The translations under genes and the position numbers were made by a program. Source: Paenibacillus sp. MAEPY2 (lineage in GTDB: Bacteria > Bacillota > Bacilli > Paenibacillales > Paenibacillaceae). From it: DNA of 64,000 nucleotides. The notes beneath the pieces are model-generated. The model searched no databases, was not told where the DNA came from, and worked only from the letters and a program-made list of their open reading frames with translations. Location: assembly GCF_000499205.1 (NCBI RefSeq), contig NZ_AWUK01000007.1, positions 248,001 through 312,000 on the forward strand, written 5' to 3'. Every line of letters starts with the position of its first letter. The first letter of the stretch is position 1. Below are positions 44,513 through 52,832 of this stretch, piece after piece.

Positions 44513-46156
44513 TTGAAGAAAAGTATGGTAACGTTAATGATGCTGGTAATGGCATTCACAGTTGTCATGAGCGGGTGTTCCAATGGCAGCTCATCCACTG
44601 CACAGTCGGGAAGCTCAGAAGAGGGCGGCAAGGTGAATATCAGCGTGTTCGCGGTTCAGGACTCTAGCATTGATATTCCGACCAATAAATTCACTGCATT
44701 TGTGGAAGACAAATTTAATATCAAATTCAATTGGGAGATTAATCCTTCGGATGGGGCCAAGGAAAAGCGGCAAATCTCACTGGCAAGCGGCGACTATCCC
44801 GATGCCTATCTGCTTACCCACTATATAGACCAGTTCTCTCAGGCTGATCTTCTGAAGTATGGCAAGCAGGGGGTGCTCGTTCCTTTGAATGATCTAATTG
44901 ATCAATATGCGCCCAACATCAAAGCGGCCATGGAGAAGAACCCTAATTTGAAAACGCTTAATACAGCACCTGATGGCAATATCTATGGACTGGTTGCGTA
45001 TACGGAATGTTTCCACTGCTCCTACCCGAGCAAGATGTGGATGAATACCGAATGGCTCAAAAAGCTGAATCTGGAAATGCCAAAGACTACCGAAGAATTC
45101 AAAAACGTGCTGCAAGCATTCAAAACACAGGACCCGAACGGAAACGGCAAAGCTGATGAGGTACCGCTGAGTGGTTCCATAGAGGAGTTCGGCGTACGAA
45201 TTATTCCGTTCTTGATGAATGCATTTGTCTATGATGATGACAGAAACTACCTGCAAATGGAAAATGGGAAAGTTCAATCGGCAGCCATTACACCAGAATG
45301 GAAGGAAGGATTGACTTACATCAAGTCCCTCTTTGATGCAGGTCTGATTGACCCTGGTGCCTTCACACAAAACGCAGAAGCTTTCAAAAAAATCGGTGAA
45401 AATGCCGATGCAGAAATTCTGGGTGCTGGTGCAGCCATGCATCCCGCGATCTTCGTAAACATCGATGAAGGCAACACTCGCTCGGCACACTATAACCCGC
45501 TGCCACCGATTTCTGGACCACAGGGTGTGTCCTACGCGACGCATGATGCGGGCGGTGTATCTCCGGGAGCGAAGTTTGTAATTACGAACAAGGCCAGTGA
45601 AGAAGCGCAAAATGCCCTGATTAAAATGGTTGACTACATGTTCACACCAGAAGGTCAAACGAATGGTGCAAGCGGCATGAAGGGAATTGACTGGACTGAT
45701 CCGGTGGACGGCGATGTGGCACTGGGGAAAGACGTTAAACCTGTAGTAAAACAAATTCCGATGGCTGAAGGTGAAGCACCGCGTAATGCAGGTTGGAGTG
45801 GTATGGCTCACTTCTATATGCCCAAAGAATATCGCGATACTTTCGTTCAGGGCACAGATATTTATGCATCCAATGGTTATGAGCGCAGATTATATGACGC
45901 ATCGCTGTTGTATGAAGGGCATGAACCCAAAGAGCTGTTCCCTATCTGGTCCGTCTGGATTGATCCAAATGAAATTGACGAAGCCAGCTTGCTGCAAACC
46001 AACATCAGAAACTATATCGAGCAAAATGAATTGCAATTCATCACAGGTAACAAGGATCTGAATAAGGACTGGGACGCTTATGTTAAAGGTCTGCAGAATC
46101 TGAAGCTTGACCGTTATTTGGAAATCTTGCAAAAGGCCTATGATGTGACCCAGTAA
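44513..46156 (+). CDS. Lipoprotein sugar-binding protein (LipO type)
   Basis: This 547-residue extracellular solute-binding protein has a lipoprotein signal ending in VVMSGC (Cys22, the lipid site), then a Ser/Gly linker and the two-lobed binding fold. The size (about 520 residues mature) fits the LipO-type proteins that bind oligosaccharides rather than monosaccharides. The start is TTG at 44513 after AAGGGAGTGATCAGA. It belongs with the two permease genes upstream. A perfect 11-bp hairpin separates it from the GH110 gene. Confidence 0.9.
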   Translation: MKKSMVTLMMLVMAFTVVMSGCSNGSSSTAQSGSSEEGGKVNISVFAVQDSSIDIPTNKFTAFVEDKFNIKFNWEINPSDGAKEKRQISLASGDYPDAYLLTHYIDQFSQADLLKYGKQGVLVPLNDLIDQYAPNIKAAMEKNPNLKTLNTAPDGNIYGLVAYTECFHCSYPSKMWMNTEWLKKLNLEMPKTTEEFKNVLQAFKTQDPNGNGKADEVPLSGSIEEFGVRIIPFLMNAFVYDDDRNYLQMENGKVQSAAITPEWKEGLTYIKSLFDAGLIDPGAFTQNAEAFKKIGENADAEILGAGAAMHPAIFVNIDEGNTRSAHYNPLPPISGPQGVSYATHDAGGVSPGAKFVITNKASEEAQNALIKMVDYMFTPEGQTNGASGMKGIDWTDPVDGDVALGKDVKPVVKQIPMAEGEAPRNAGWSGMAHFYMPKEYRDTFVQGTDIYASNGYERRLYDASLLYEGHEPKELFPIWSVWIDPNEIDEASLLQTNIRNYIEQNELQFITGNKDLNKDWDAYVKGLQNLKLDRYLEILQKAYDVTQ

Positions 46157-46171
46157 TCAAGATACAAATTG

Positions 46172-46207
46172 AAATCAGGTGCTTATGATAGAGCCGGCAC
46201 CTGATTT
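46172..46207 (+). terminator. Hairpin between the binding protein and GH110 genes
   Basis: An 11-bp perfect stem (46172-46182 with 46197-46207) with a 14-nt loop lies 16 bp past the SBP stop. The following tract (TCCTTGTATTTAAGG) is only partly T-rich, so termination may be incomplete. Such a hairpin can also protect the 3' end of the more abundant SBP message. It contains the GTG (46179) and ATG (46185) that would otherwise start GH110. Confidence 0.6.
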
Positions 46208-46271
46208 CCTTGTATTTAAGGAGAATCCCAGTTTTAATAACGGAGAAACAAAAAAGAAGGGCGGGATACTT

Positions 46272-47999
46272 ATTCATTCTACTGAACATGGCACAACTGT
46301 GAATTCCACCATTGTTAGATTGACCGACTACGGCACCCAGCCAGACTCGGGGCTGGATACCCAGCCGGCCATGGCCCGTGCGATTCAGGCTGCGGCCCAA
46401 ATTGCTGGTCCCGTTGTGCTGGAATGTGCGAAAGGTACGTATCATTTCTACCCGAAAGAGGCGATTCGAGCGCCCTATTATATTTCGAATACAGCCAGTG
46501 AGGAAGAAAACGCTGATATAACGAGGACTATTGGTATTTTGCTGAAGGATCTGGATCAGTTCACAATAGAGGGCAACGGCTCCCTGTTTATTTTTCATGG
46601 CAAGCAAACCATGTTCCTGTTAGACGGCTGTTCACATGTGTTGATACGTAATCTACATACCGATTATGACCGACCAACGGTAACCGAGATGAAGATTGTC
46701 GGATGTGGCAACGATTTCTTCGATACCGAGGTTCATCCCCATTCTCGCTATGAAATTCAGGATGGTAGACTGACCTGGGTCGGAGAGGGCTGGAGATTCA
46801 CAGAAGGCCCCATGCAGACTTTTGACCCGGTGCGGAATACGACCTGGAGAATGGACAACTGGTTGGAAAAGGCCAAGTCTGTCGAAGAGCTCGAACCGAT
46901 GAAGGTACGTCTTCATTTCGATCATCAACCGATGGTGGTTCCGGGTCATGTCTTGCAGAACCGCGATGGCATTCGGGATCAGGTAGGTGTATTTATTACT
47001 CAAAGTTCGAATGTTACTTTTACTGATGTTGGCCTGCATTTTCTGCATGGACTTGGTATTGTCGGTCAATTCAGCGAAAATCTCACCTTCCGCAGGTTGG
47101 ACCTGTCTCCACGTTCGGAAACGGGAAGGACCGTTGCTGGTTTTGCGGATTTTATCCATATGTCCAGCTGCCGGGGCAAGGTGAAGGTAGAAGAGAGCCG
47201 TTTTTCCGGTTCCCATGATGATCCTGTCAATGTTCATGGCACCTACCTGCGAATCATAGAACAGCCAGCCGAGAATTCCGTGAAGGTTCGCTTTATGCAT
47301 CCTCAAACATATGGACTTCCAGGGTTTTATCCAGGAGACAAAATTGAATTTGTTCGTTCCGGTTCCCTTACTACCTATGGAGCTAATGAAGTGCTTGACG
47401 TCGTGAGGCTGAATCCGCGTGAGCTGCTGTTGACGCTAGTCCATCCGGTGCCGGATGGCATTGGCAGGCATGATGTGATCGAGAATGTGACGTGGACGCC
47501 TGAAGTCGACATTATAAATAATCACTTTGCCCGGGTGCCCACGCGCGGCATCCTTGTGACGACGCGGCGCAAAGTCGCTATTGTCGGCAATACCTTTGAA
47601 CTGATTCACATGAATGCCATTCTCATCGCCGTAGACGCTGAATCCTGGTATGAGTCTGGACGGGTGGACGATGTGACTATTACGGGTAACCGTTTTGTGG
47701 AGTGTGGCAGCGGGGAGCATCCTGTGATCTTGATTTCCCCAGAGAACGTGGACGTGGATGCAAGCGTTCCAGTTCACCGACAAGTCACTGTTCGGAACAA
47801 TCAGTTTGAAACCGACTGCGATATACCGGTTCTAAGCGCCAAATGTACTGGCGGGCTAATCTTTAAGTCGAATGAAATTCTATCCATGCACGAAGAGGGG
47901 GAATTACCCCGCATAGAAGAGGTAACCCATTTAATCGCATGCAGTGAGGTAGACATAGCGGACAATACGATCAGTAGTGCAGTAAAGGTGTCTGATTAA
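46272..47999 (+). CDS. GH110 alpha-1,3-galactosidase, cytoplasmic
   Basis: GH110 enzymes remove terminal alpha-1,3-linked galactose, known from the Bacteroides enzymes that act on group B antigen or linear alpha-Gal. This right-handed beta-helix protein (about 575 residues) shows the family's RLTDYGTQPDSGLDTQPAM start, NLHTDYDRPTVTEMKI, FADFIHMSSCRGKVKVEES and the SHDDPVNVHGTY stretch, where the paired aspartates are the likely catalytic residues. It has no signal peptide, so it should act on imported oligosaccharide. The start is ambiguous: GTG 46179 and ATG 46185 are buried in a hairpin. ATT at 46272 is six bases after GAAGGGCGGG, and GTG 46299 has no ribosome-binding site. I favour ATT, with low certainty. 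Confidence 0.8.
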   Translation: MHSTEHGTTVNSTIVRLTDYGTQPDSGLDTQPAMARAIQAAAQIAGPVVLECAKGTYHFYPKEAIRAPYYISNTASEEENADITRTIGILLKDLDQFTIEGNGSLFIFHGKQTMFLLDGCSHVLIRNLHTDYDRPTVTEMKIVGCGNDFFDTEVHPHSRYEIQDGRLTWVGEGWRFTEGPMQTFDPVRNTTWRMDNWLEKAKSVEELEPMKVRLHFDHQPMVVPGHVLQNRDGIRDQVGVFITQSSNVTFTDVGLHFLHGLGIVGQFSENLTFRRLDLSPRSETGRTVAGFADFIHMSSCRGKVKVEESRFSGSHDDPVNVHGTYLRIIEQPAENSVKVRFMHPQTYGLPGFYPGDKIEFVRSGSLTTYGANEVLDVVRLNPRELLLTLVHPVPDGIGRHDVIENVTWTPEVDIINNHFARVPTRGILVTTRRKVAIVGNTFELIHMNAILIAVDAESWYESGRVDDVTITGNRFVECGSGEHPVILISPENVDVDASVPVHRQVTVRNNQFETDCDIPVLSAKCTGGLIFKSNEILSMHEEGELPRIEEVTHLIACSEVDIADNTISSAVKVSD

Positions 48000-48032
48000 C
48001 TTTTGAATGAGTGATTGGGAGGGAGAGAGAAC

Positions 48033-50417
48033 ATGAAATTACAATATGATACACCGGCAGACGTATGGACAGAAGGGCTTCCCATCGGAAACGGCCGTCT
48101 GGGCGGCATGATATTCGGCGGAGTGGAGCTGGAGAAAGTCAGCCTGAACGAGGACACCTTATGGTCTGGATATCCAAAGGAAAGCAATAACCCTGGCGCA
48201 AAGGATATTCTGCCTCAGGTCCGCAAGCTGATACAAGAGGGCCGTTATACAGAGGCGGATGCCTTAACGAAAGGAATGCTGGGACCGTACACCCAATCGT
48301 ATCTTCCTTTTGGGGATTTGCTCCTCCGTTTTGACCATGGGGGTATCTATCATTCCTACAAACGTTCGCTGGATGTGGAACATGCACTGCACAGCCTTGA
48401 ATATCAGGTTGGCAATGTGCGGTATACCCGTGAAATGTTTGCTTCTCATCCCGATCAAGTGCTCGTGCTGCATTTTACCGCTAGTGTTGCGGGAGCGCTG
48501 AATGTGCATGCCAAGCTGGACAGTCCGCTTCGTCACACAATTTCAGTGCAGGAAGAAAGAGTTGTTCTGGCAGGAACAGCTCCGGAGCATGTAGACCCCA
48601 GCTATGTGACAAGCAATGATCCTATCCGATATGGTGAACCCGGCGATAACAAGGGCATGACTTTTGAAGGACAGTTAGCCGTAACGACAGAGGATGGACA
48701 GGTAACGGTGGATGGCAGCGGAATTCATGTGTTGGGTGCAACGATGGCAACCTTTTATTTCAGTGCGGCTACTAGCTTTAATGGGATTCACAAGATTCCG
48801 GGAATTGAAGGGAAAGATGCCTCCCTGATTGCTGGCTCCATACTGAAAAAGGCAGCAAACAAATCATACGTCGGACTGCGTGACTCCCATATTGCGGATT
48901 ATCGATTGCTGTTCGATCGGGTCAAGCTTCACCTTGGAAAATCGCCTGCTTCGGAACAAATGTCCACTGAGCAGCGAATTACGACTTTTGGGGCAGAAGA
49001 TCAAGGGCTTGTGGAGCTGCTCTTTCATTATGGACGCTATTTGCTCATCTCTAGCTCACGTCCTGGAACGCAGGCCGCGAATCTCCAGGGGATATGGAAT
49101 GCGTTAACTCGTCCTCCTTGGAGCAGCAATTACACGCTGAACATCAATACCGAAATGAACTATTGGCCAGCTGAAATATGCAATTTGGCAGAATGCCACG
49201 AGCCGCTGTTGGACATGATCGGCAATATGGCGAAAAACGGAGCCGAGACAGCTCGGGTCAACTATGGCACACGCGGCTGGACAGCGCATCACAATACGGA
49301 TCTGTGGGGACAGACTGCACCGGTTGGCGATTACGGAGACGGCGATCCAAGCTGGGCGTACTGGCCGATGGGAGGCATCTGGCTGACCCAGCATTTGTGG
49401 GAGCACTATGCCTTTAGCGGAGATGAAGCATATTTGCGGGATTCCGCCTATCCTGTGATGAAGGAGGCAGCCCTCTTCGCGCTGGACTGGCTCATTGAGG
49501 ATGGCAGCGGCAGCCTTGTAACTTCACCGTCCACTTCGCCGGAGCATAAATTCAAGACAGTGGAAGGTGTAGCTGCGGTAAGTCCGGGCTCTACCATGGA
49601 CATCTCGCTGATCTGGGAGTTGTTCACGAACTGCATCGAGTCCTCCGAGCTGCTCGGAATAGATCAGGATTTCAGGGAAGAGCTGAAGCATACTCGCGAG
49701 CGGCTATTACCACTTCAGGTCGGCAAATACGGCCAATTGCAGGAGTGGTCGAAGGACTTCGAGGACGAGGATACGTACCATCGGCATACCTCGCATCTGG
49801 TAGGCGTGTATCCAGGAAGACAGTTGTCCGAAGAGGAGACACCAGAGCTGTTTTCTGCTGCCAGGACCTCACTGGAACGTCGCGGAGACGAGAGCACAGG
49901 CTGGAGCCTAGGCTGGAGAGTAGCTCTGTGGAGCCGCTTCCGGGATGGCAATCGATCCTTGCGTCTGCTTTCCAACATGCTTCGATTGGTCAAGGATGGA
50001 AGTTCGGAGCAGTACAACCACGGCGGCGTTTATGCCAATCTGCTCGGTGCACATCCGCCATTTCAGATTGATGGCAACTTTGCAGCATCTGCGGGCATTG
50101 CCGAGATGCTTCTGCAATCGCATCGTCCATATTTGGAGCTGCTTCCCGCATTGCCGGATGCATGGCAGCAGGGAAGTGTGGAAGGACTTCGTGCACGCGG
50201 TGGATTTGAAGTGGACATCCGGTGGGACAAGGGGCAGCTTGCGGAAGCGAAGATCACTTCTCTGCAAGGCACAGCCTGTGTGCTCCGGTGTAATTCCCGG
50301 ATTCTCGTAACCTTGGACGGCGTCGTGGTTGAGACTTTACGCAACGATGCGAATACTGTAAGTTTCCTGACATCTGCCGGACAGACGTACGACATTACAT
50401 CTGACGGTGAGTTATAA
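48033..50417 (+). CDS. GH95 alpha-L-fucosidase-family enzyme, copy 1
   Basis: GH95 enzymes invert alpha-1,2-linked L-fucose or L-galactose. This 794-residue protein starts with the family's LPIGNGRLGGMIFGG and carries the catalytic residues as in the Bifidobacterium AfcA enzyme: Asn370 and Asn372 in LNINTEMNYWPA, acid Glu504 in SPSTSPEH and Asp680 in FQIDGNF. It has no signal peptide and should be cytoplasmic. The ATG at 48033 follows GGGAGGGAGAGAGAAC. It lies 33 bp after GH110 and is probably co-transcribed with it. Together the two could process a fucosylated alpha-1,3-galactosyl oligosaccharide. Confidence 0.9.
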   Translation: MKLQYDTPADVWTEGLPIGNGRLGGMIFGGVELEKVSLNEDTLWSGYPKESNNPGAKDILPQVRKLIQEGRYTEADALTKGMLGPYTQSYLPFGDLLLRFDHGGIYHSYKRSLDVEHALHSLEYQVGNVRYTREMFASHPDQVLVLHFTASVAGALNVHAKLDSPLRHTISVQEERVVLAGTAPEHVDPSYVTSNDPIRYGEPGDNKGMTFEGQLAVTTEDGQVTVDGSGIHVLGATMATFYFSAATSFNGIHKIPGIEGKDASLIAGSILKKAANKSYVGLRDSHIADYRLLFDRVKLHLGKSPASEQMSTEQRITTFGAEDQGLVELLFHYGRYLLISSSRPGTQAANLQGIWNALTRPPWSSNYTLNINTEMNYWPAEICNLAECHEPLLDMIGNMAKNGAETARVNYGTRGWTAHHNTDLWGQTAPVGDYGDGDPSWAYWPMGGIWLTQHLWEHYAFSGDEAYLRDSAYPVMKEAALFALDWLIEDGSGSLVTSPSTSPEHKFKTVEGVAAVSPGSTMDISLIWELFTNCIESSELLGIDQDFREELKHTRERLLPLQVGKYGQLQEWSKDFEDEDTYHRHTSHLVGVYPGRQLSEEETPELFSAARTSLERRGDESTGWSLGWRVALWSRFRDGNRSLRLLSNMLRLVKDGSSEQYNHGGVYANLLGAHPPFQIDGNFAASAGIAEMLLQSHRPYLELLPALPDAWQQGSVEGLRARGGFEVDIRWDKGQLAEAKITSLQGTACVLRCNSRILVTLDGVVVETLRNDANTVSFLTSAGQTYDITSDGEL

Positions 50418-50604
50418 AACAGTAGGATGAAGATGTGTTAAATCGCGATATGGATCGGAAGATCGTTGCATGGAAAACGCTCTATTCTGTCCCTATAATG
50501 AGGGCAGACTTGGGTGGGCGGACATTTGACATGTGGTAACCCGCCATCACATCGCATGAGCATGTGCCCACTTTAAGTTACAGCATGCAACAATAAGGAG
50601 GCAT

Positions 50605-52656
50605 ATGATGCTAACTAGCGATACATCTGTACAAGTGCAGCAACAGAGTGACACCTATATCCGTGCGACGAACGGACACCTAAGCCTGGAGATTGATCTG
50701 GATAACGGGGAAGCAGCCTGCATTGCCAGCAATTCATCCCATGTGAAGGGCATTCGCAGCGCTTTTCGCTGGCAGGGACGTGAATACAGCACGGACCATT
50801 ATCAGAGCCATGAACTGACGACACAGGAAGCAATTGTTCGGGAGGGTTTTGGAAAAGGTATCCACTTGGTCGTTCTGCATAAAACATCGATACTGCCGCA
50901 ACTGGAGCAACATTTCTATATGTACGAATCCTCACCGTTTGTATTGGTGCAAACCGCTATTGTCAGCGATGAAGAGCTTAAGGCGAACCGTATGGCTGTC
51001 ATCCAGTCCAAAGCCGTATCCCTCGGTGGAGAATCCAGCCAGGATGAACCGAGCATTTTGCGTGTACCGTTTGATAACGATAAATGGGTCAGATATACGG
51101 TGGTCAAGCCACCGCTGGATGTAGAGAGCTACGAGGCAACAGCCTTGTTTGCGCCCGACAGCCGTCGGGGAATCGTGATGGGTTCCCTTACGCATAAAGT
51201 ATGGAAAACAGGGATTCGTATGCAAAGCGAACAAAGTGGACGTATCGAGGCAATTGATCTGTACGGCGGTGCTGTGAGTGAATTGACTCGCGATTCCCAG
51301 CCTCACGGTTATGTGAAAGGCAGAAGAGTGGAATCTCCCCTCGTATTCATCGGTTTCTATGAGGATTACCGTGAAGGTCTCGAAGCCTACGGTCAGGCCA
51401 ATACCTGGATTGAGGCTCAATTGCCTTGGGAGGGCGGTGTGCCGATCGGATGGAACAGCTGGTCTGCGGCCATGAGTGATCTGGACTATGATCTGTATAC
51501 AGCGACCAGCGATTTTCTGAAAAATGAAGTGCAGCCGTTTGGATTCCAGAATGAGGATACGTTATACATCAATTTTGATGCGTTCTGGGACAATTTTACA
51601 CCGGAAGAAATGAAGAATGCACTGGAGCGGGTGCGGCAAAACGGACATCGAGCGGGCACGTACTGGACTCCATTTGCCTTCTGGGGTGGACCTGATCAGT
51701 TTGGTCAGGCAGTCGAAGGAACGAACGGTAAATACACCTATGGAGACATTCTGCTACGTGACAGTGAGGGCGAGATCCTGCCGGATGTGGATGGCGGGCT
51801 GGCCATTGACCCGACACATCCTGGCAACCTGCAAAGAATCGACTGGTTCACGGACAAATTCATCTCGGAAGGTTTCGAATATATCAAACTGGATTTCTTG
51901 GCGCATGGCTCACTGGAAGGACAGCACCACAATCCGGATATTACAACAGGGATCGCGGCTTATCACTATGGCATGTCTTATTTACAGCATAAGCTTTCGC
52001 CAGAAGTAATCGGTCGGCCGTTTTTCATTAACTTGTCCATCGCGCCATTATTTCCATATGCTTTTGCCCACAGCCGCCGTATTTCCTGTGATGTCTTCGG
52101 TACACTTGCAGATACGGAATATCTGCTGAACTCGCTGACACACGGCTGGTGGATGAGCAATACGCTGTATCGCTACAATGATCCTGACCATTCCGTGTTG
52201 TACAAGAGCTTCAACCAGGAAGCCACCGGCTGGCATGAAGGGCGCAGCCGCCTGACAGCTTCAGTTATTTCCGGTACGGTGCTTCTGCTCGGGGACGACT
52301 TCCGCAAAGAGGATGCTGCCGAACGAGCAAGAGCGTGGCTTGGTAACAAGGATATTCTGAATGTCGCTCGTATGGGTAGAACCTTCCGTCCAGTCGAAGG
52401 CGATCTTGGGAAGCTGTCTTCTGACGTGTTTGTCCTTGAATCGCCGGAAGAGAAGAACTTTTATCTGGCTGTCTTCAACTTTGATGCTGCCCAAGCTGCG
52501 GTGAAGTCTGTCTCGCTGGAGCGGGCCGGACTAAACGCCAATGCCGTATACAGCTTACAAGATCTGTGGGAAGGCTCCCAAGGGGAAACGTCTGGAGAGC
52601 TTACAGTCTCACTGGAACCCGCAGAATCCAAAATCTTCAGATTGACTGTGAAGTGA
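50605..52656 (+). CDS. GH36-like (clan GH-D) glycosidase, cytoplasmic
   Basis: This 683-residue protein is a clan GH-D barrel enzyme of the melibiase type, probably an alpha-galactosidase. The nucleophile candidate is Asp430 in YIKLDFLAHGS and the acid/base candidate Asp496 in HSRRISCDVFG. A N-terminal beta-sandwich (1-270) precedes the barrel GVPIGWNSW. It lacks a signal peptide and surface modules. It is a close relative of the catalytic part of the 1,528-residue SLH protein encoded 4.4 kb downstream. The ATGATG start follows AAGGAGG; the second ATG (50608) has better spacing. It follows a 188-bp intergenic region with no clear promoter. Confidence 0.8.
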   Translation: MMLTSDTSVQVQQQSDTYIRATNGHLSLEIDLDNGEAACIASNSSHVKGIRSAFRWQGREYSTDHYQSHELTTQEAIVREGFGKGIHLVVLHKTSILPQLEQHFYMYESSPFVLVQTAIVSDEELKANRMAVIQSKAVSLGGESSQDEPSILRVPFDNDKWVRYTVVKPPLDVESYEATALFAPDSRRGIVMGSLTHKVWKTGIRMQSEQSGRIEAIDLYGGAVSELTRDSQPHGYVKGRRVESPLVFIGFYEDYREGLEAYGQANTWIEAQLPWEGGVPIGWNSWSAAMSDLDYDLYTATSDFLKNEVQPFGFQNEDTLYINFDAFWDNFTPEEMKNALERVRQNGHRAGTYWTPFAFWGGPDQFGQAVEGTNGKYTYGDILLRDSEGEILPDVDGGLAIDPTHPGNLQRIDWFTDKFISEGFEYIKLDFLAHGSLEGQHHNPDITTGIAAYHYGMSYLQHKLSPEVIGRPFFINLSIAPLFPYAFAHSRRISCDVFGTLADTEYLLNSLTHGWWMSNTLYRYNDPDHSVLYKSFNQEATGWHEGRSRLTASVISGTVLLLGDDFRKEDAAERARAWLGNKDILNVARMGRTFRPVEGDLGKLSSDVFVLESPEEKNFYLAVFNFDAAQAAVKSVSLERAGLNANAVYSLQDLWEGSQGETSGELTVSLEPAESKIFRLTVK

Positions 52657-52717
52657 AACTGTCTGGGGCGAATTGGCGATTCAGAGCTGTGATTCGGTTT
52701 TAGAATAAAAACAAGTC

Positions 52718-52753
52718 AAACGCGCGCTTTTGTATCTCACAGATCGCGCGTTT
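52718..52753 (+). terminator. Terminator of the cytoplasmic GH36-like gene
   Basis: A perfect 9-bp stem (AAACGCGCG 52718-52726 with CGCGCGTTT 52745-52753) is followed by a moderately T-rich tract. Confidence 0.7.
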
Positions 52754-52832
52754 GTCTGTTTTGGGAATGAACTGGACCGCATATGAGTTGAGTCTATTTG
52801 TAAGATAATCATTTTGGACTGGAGGATATGAT

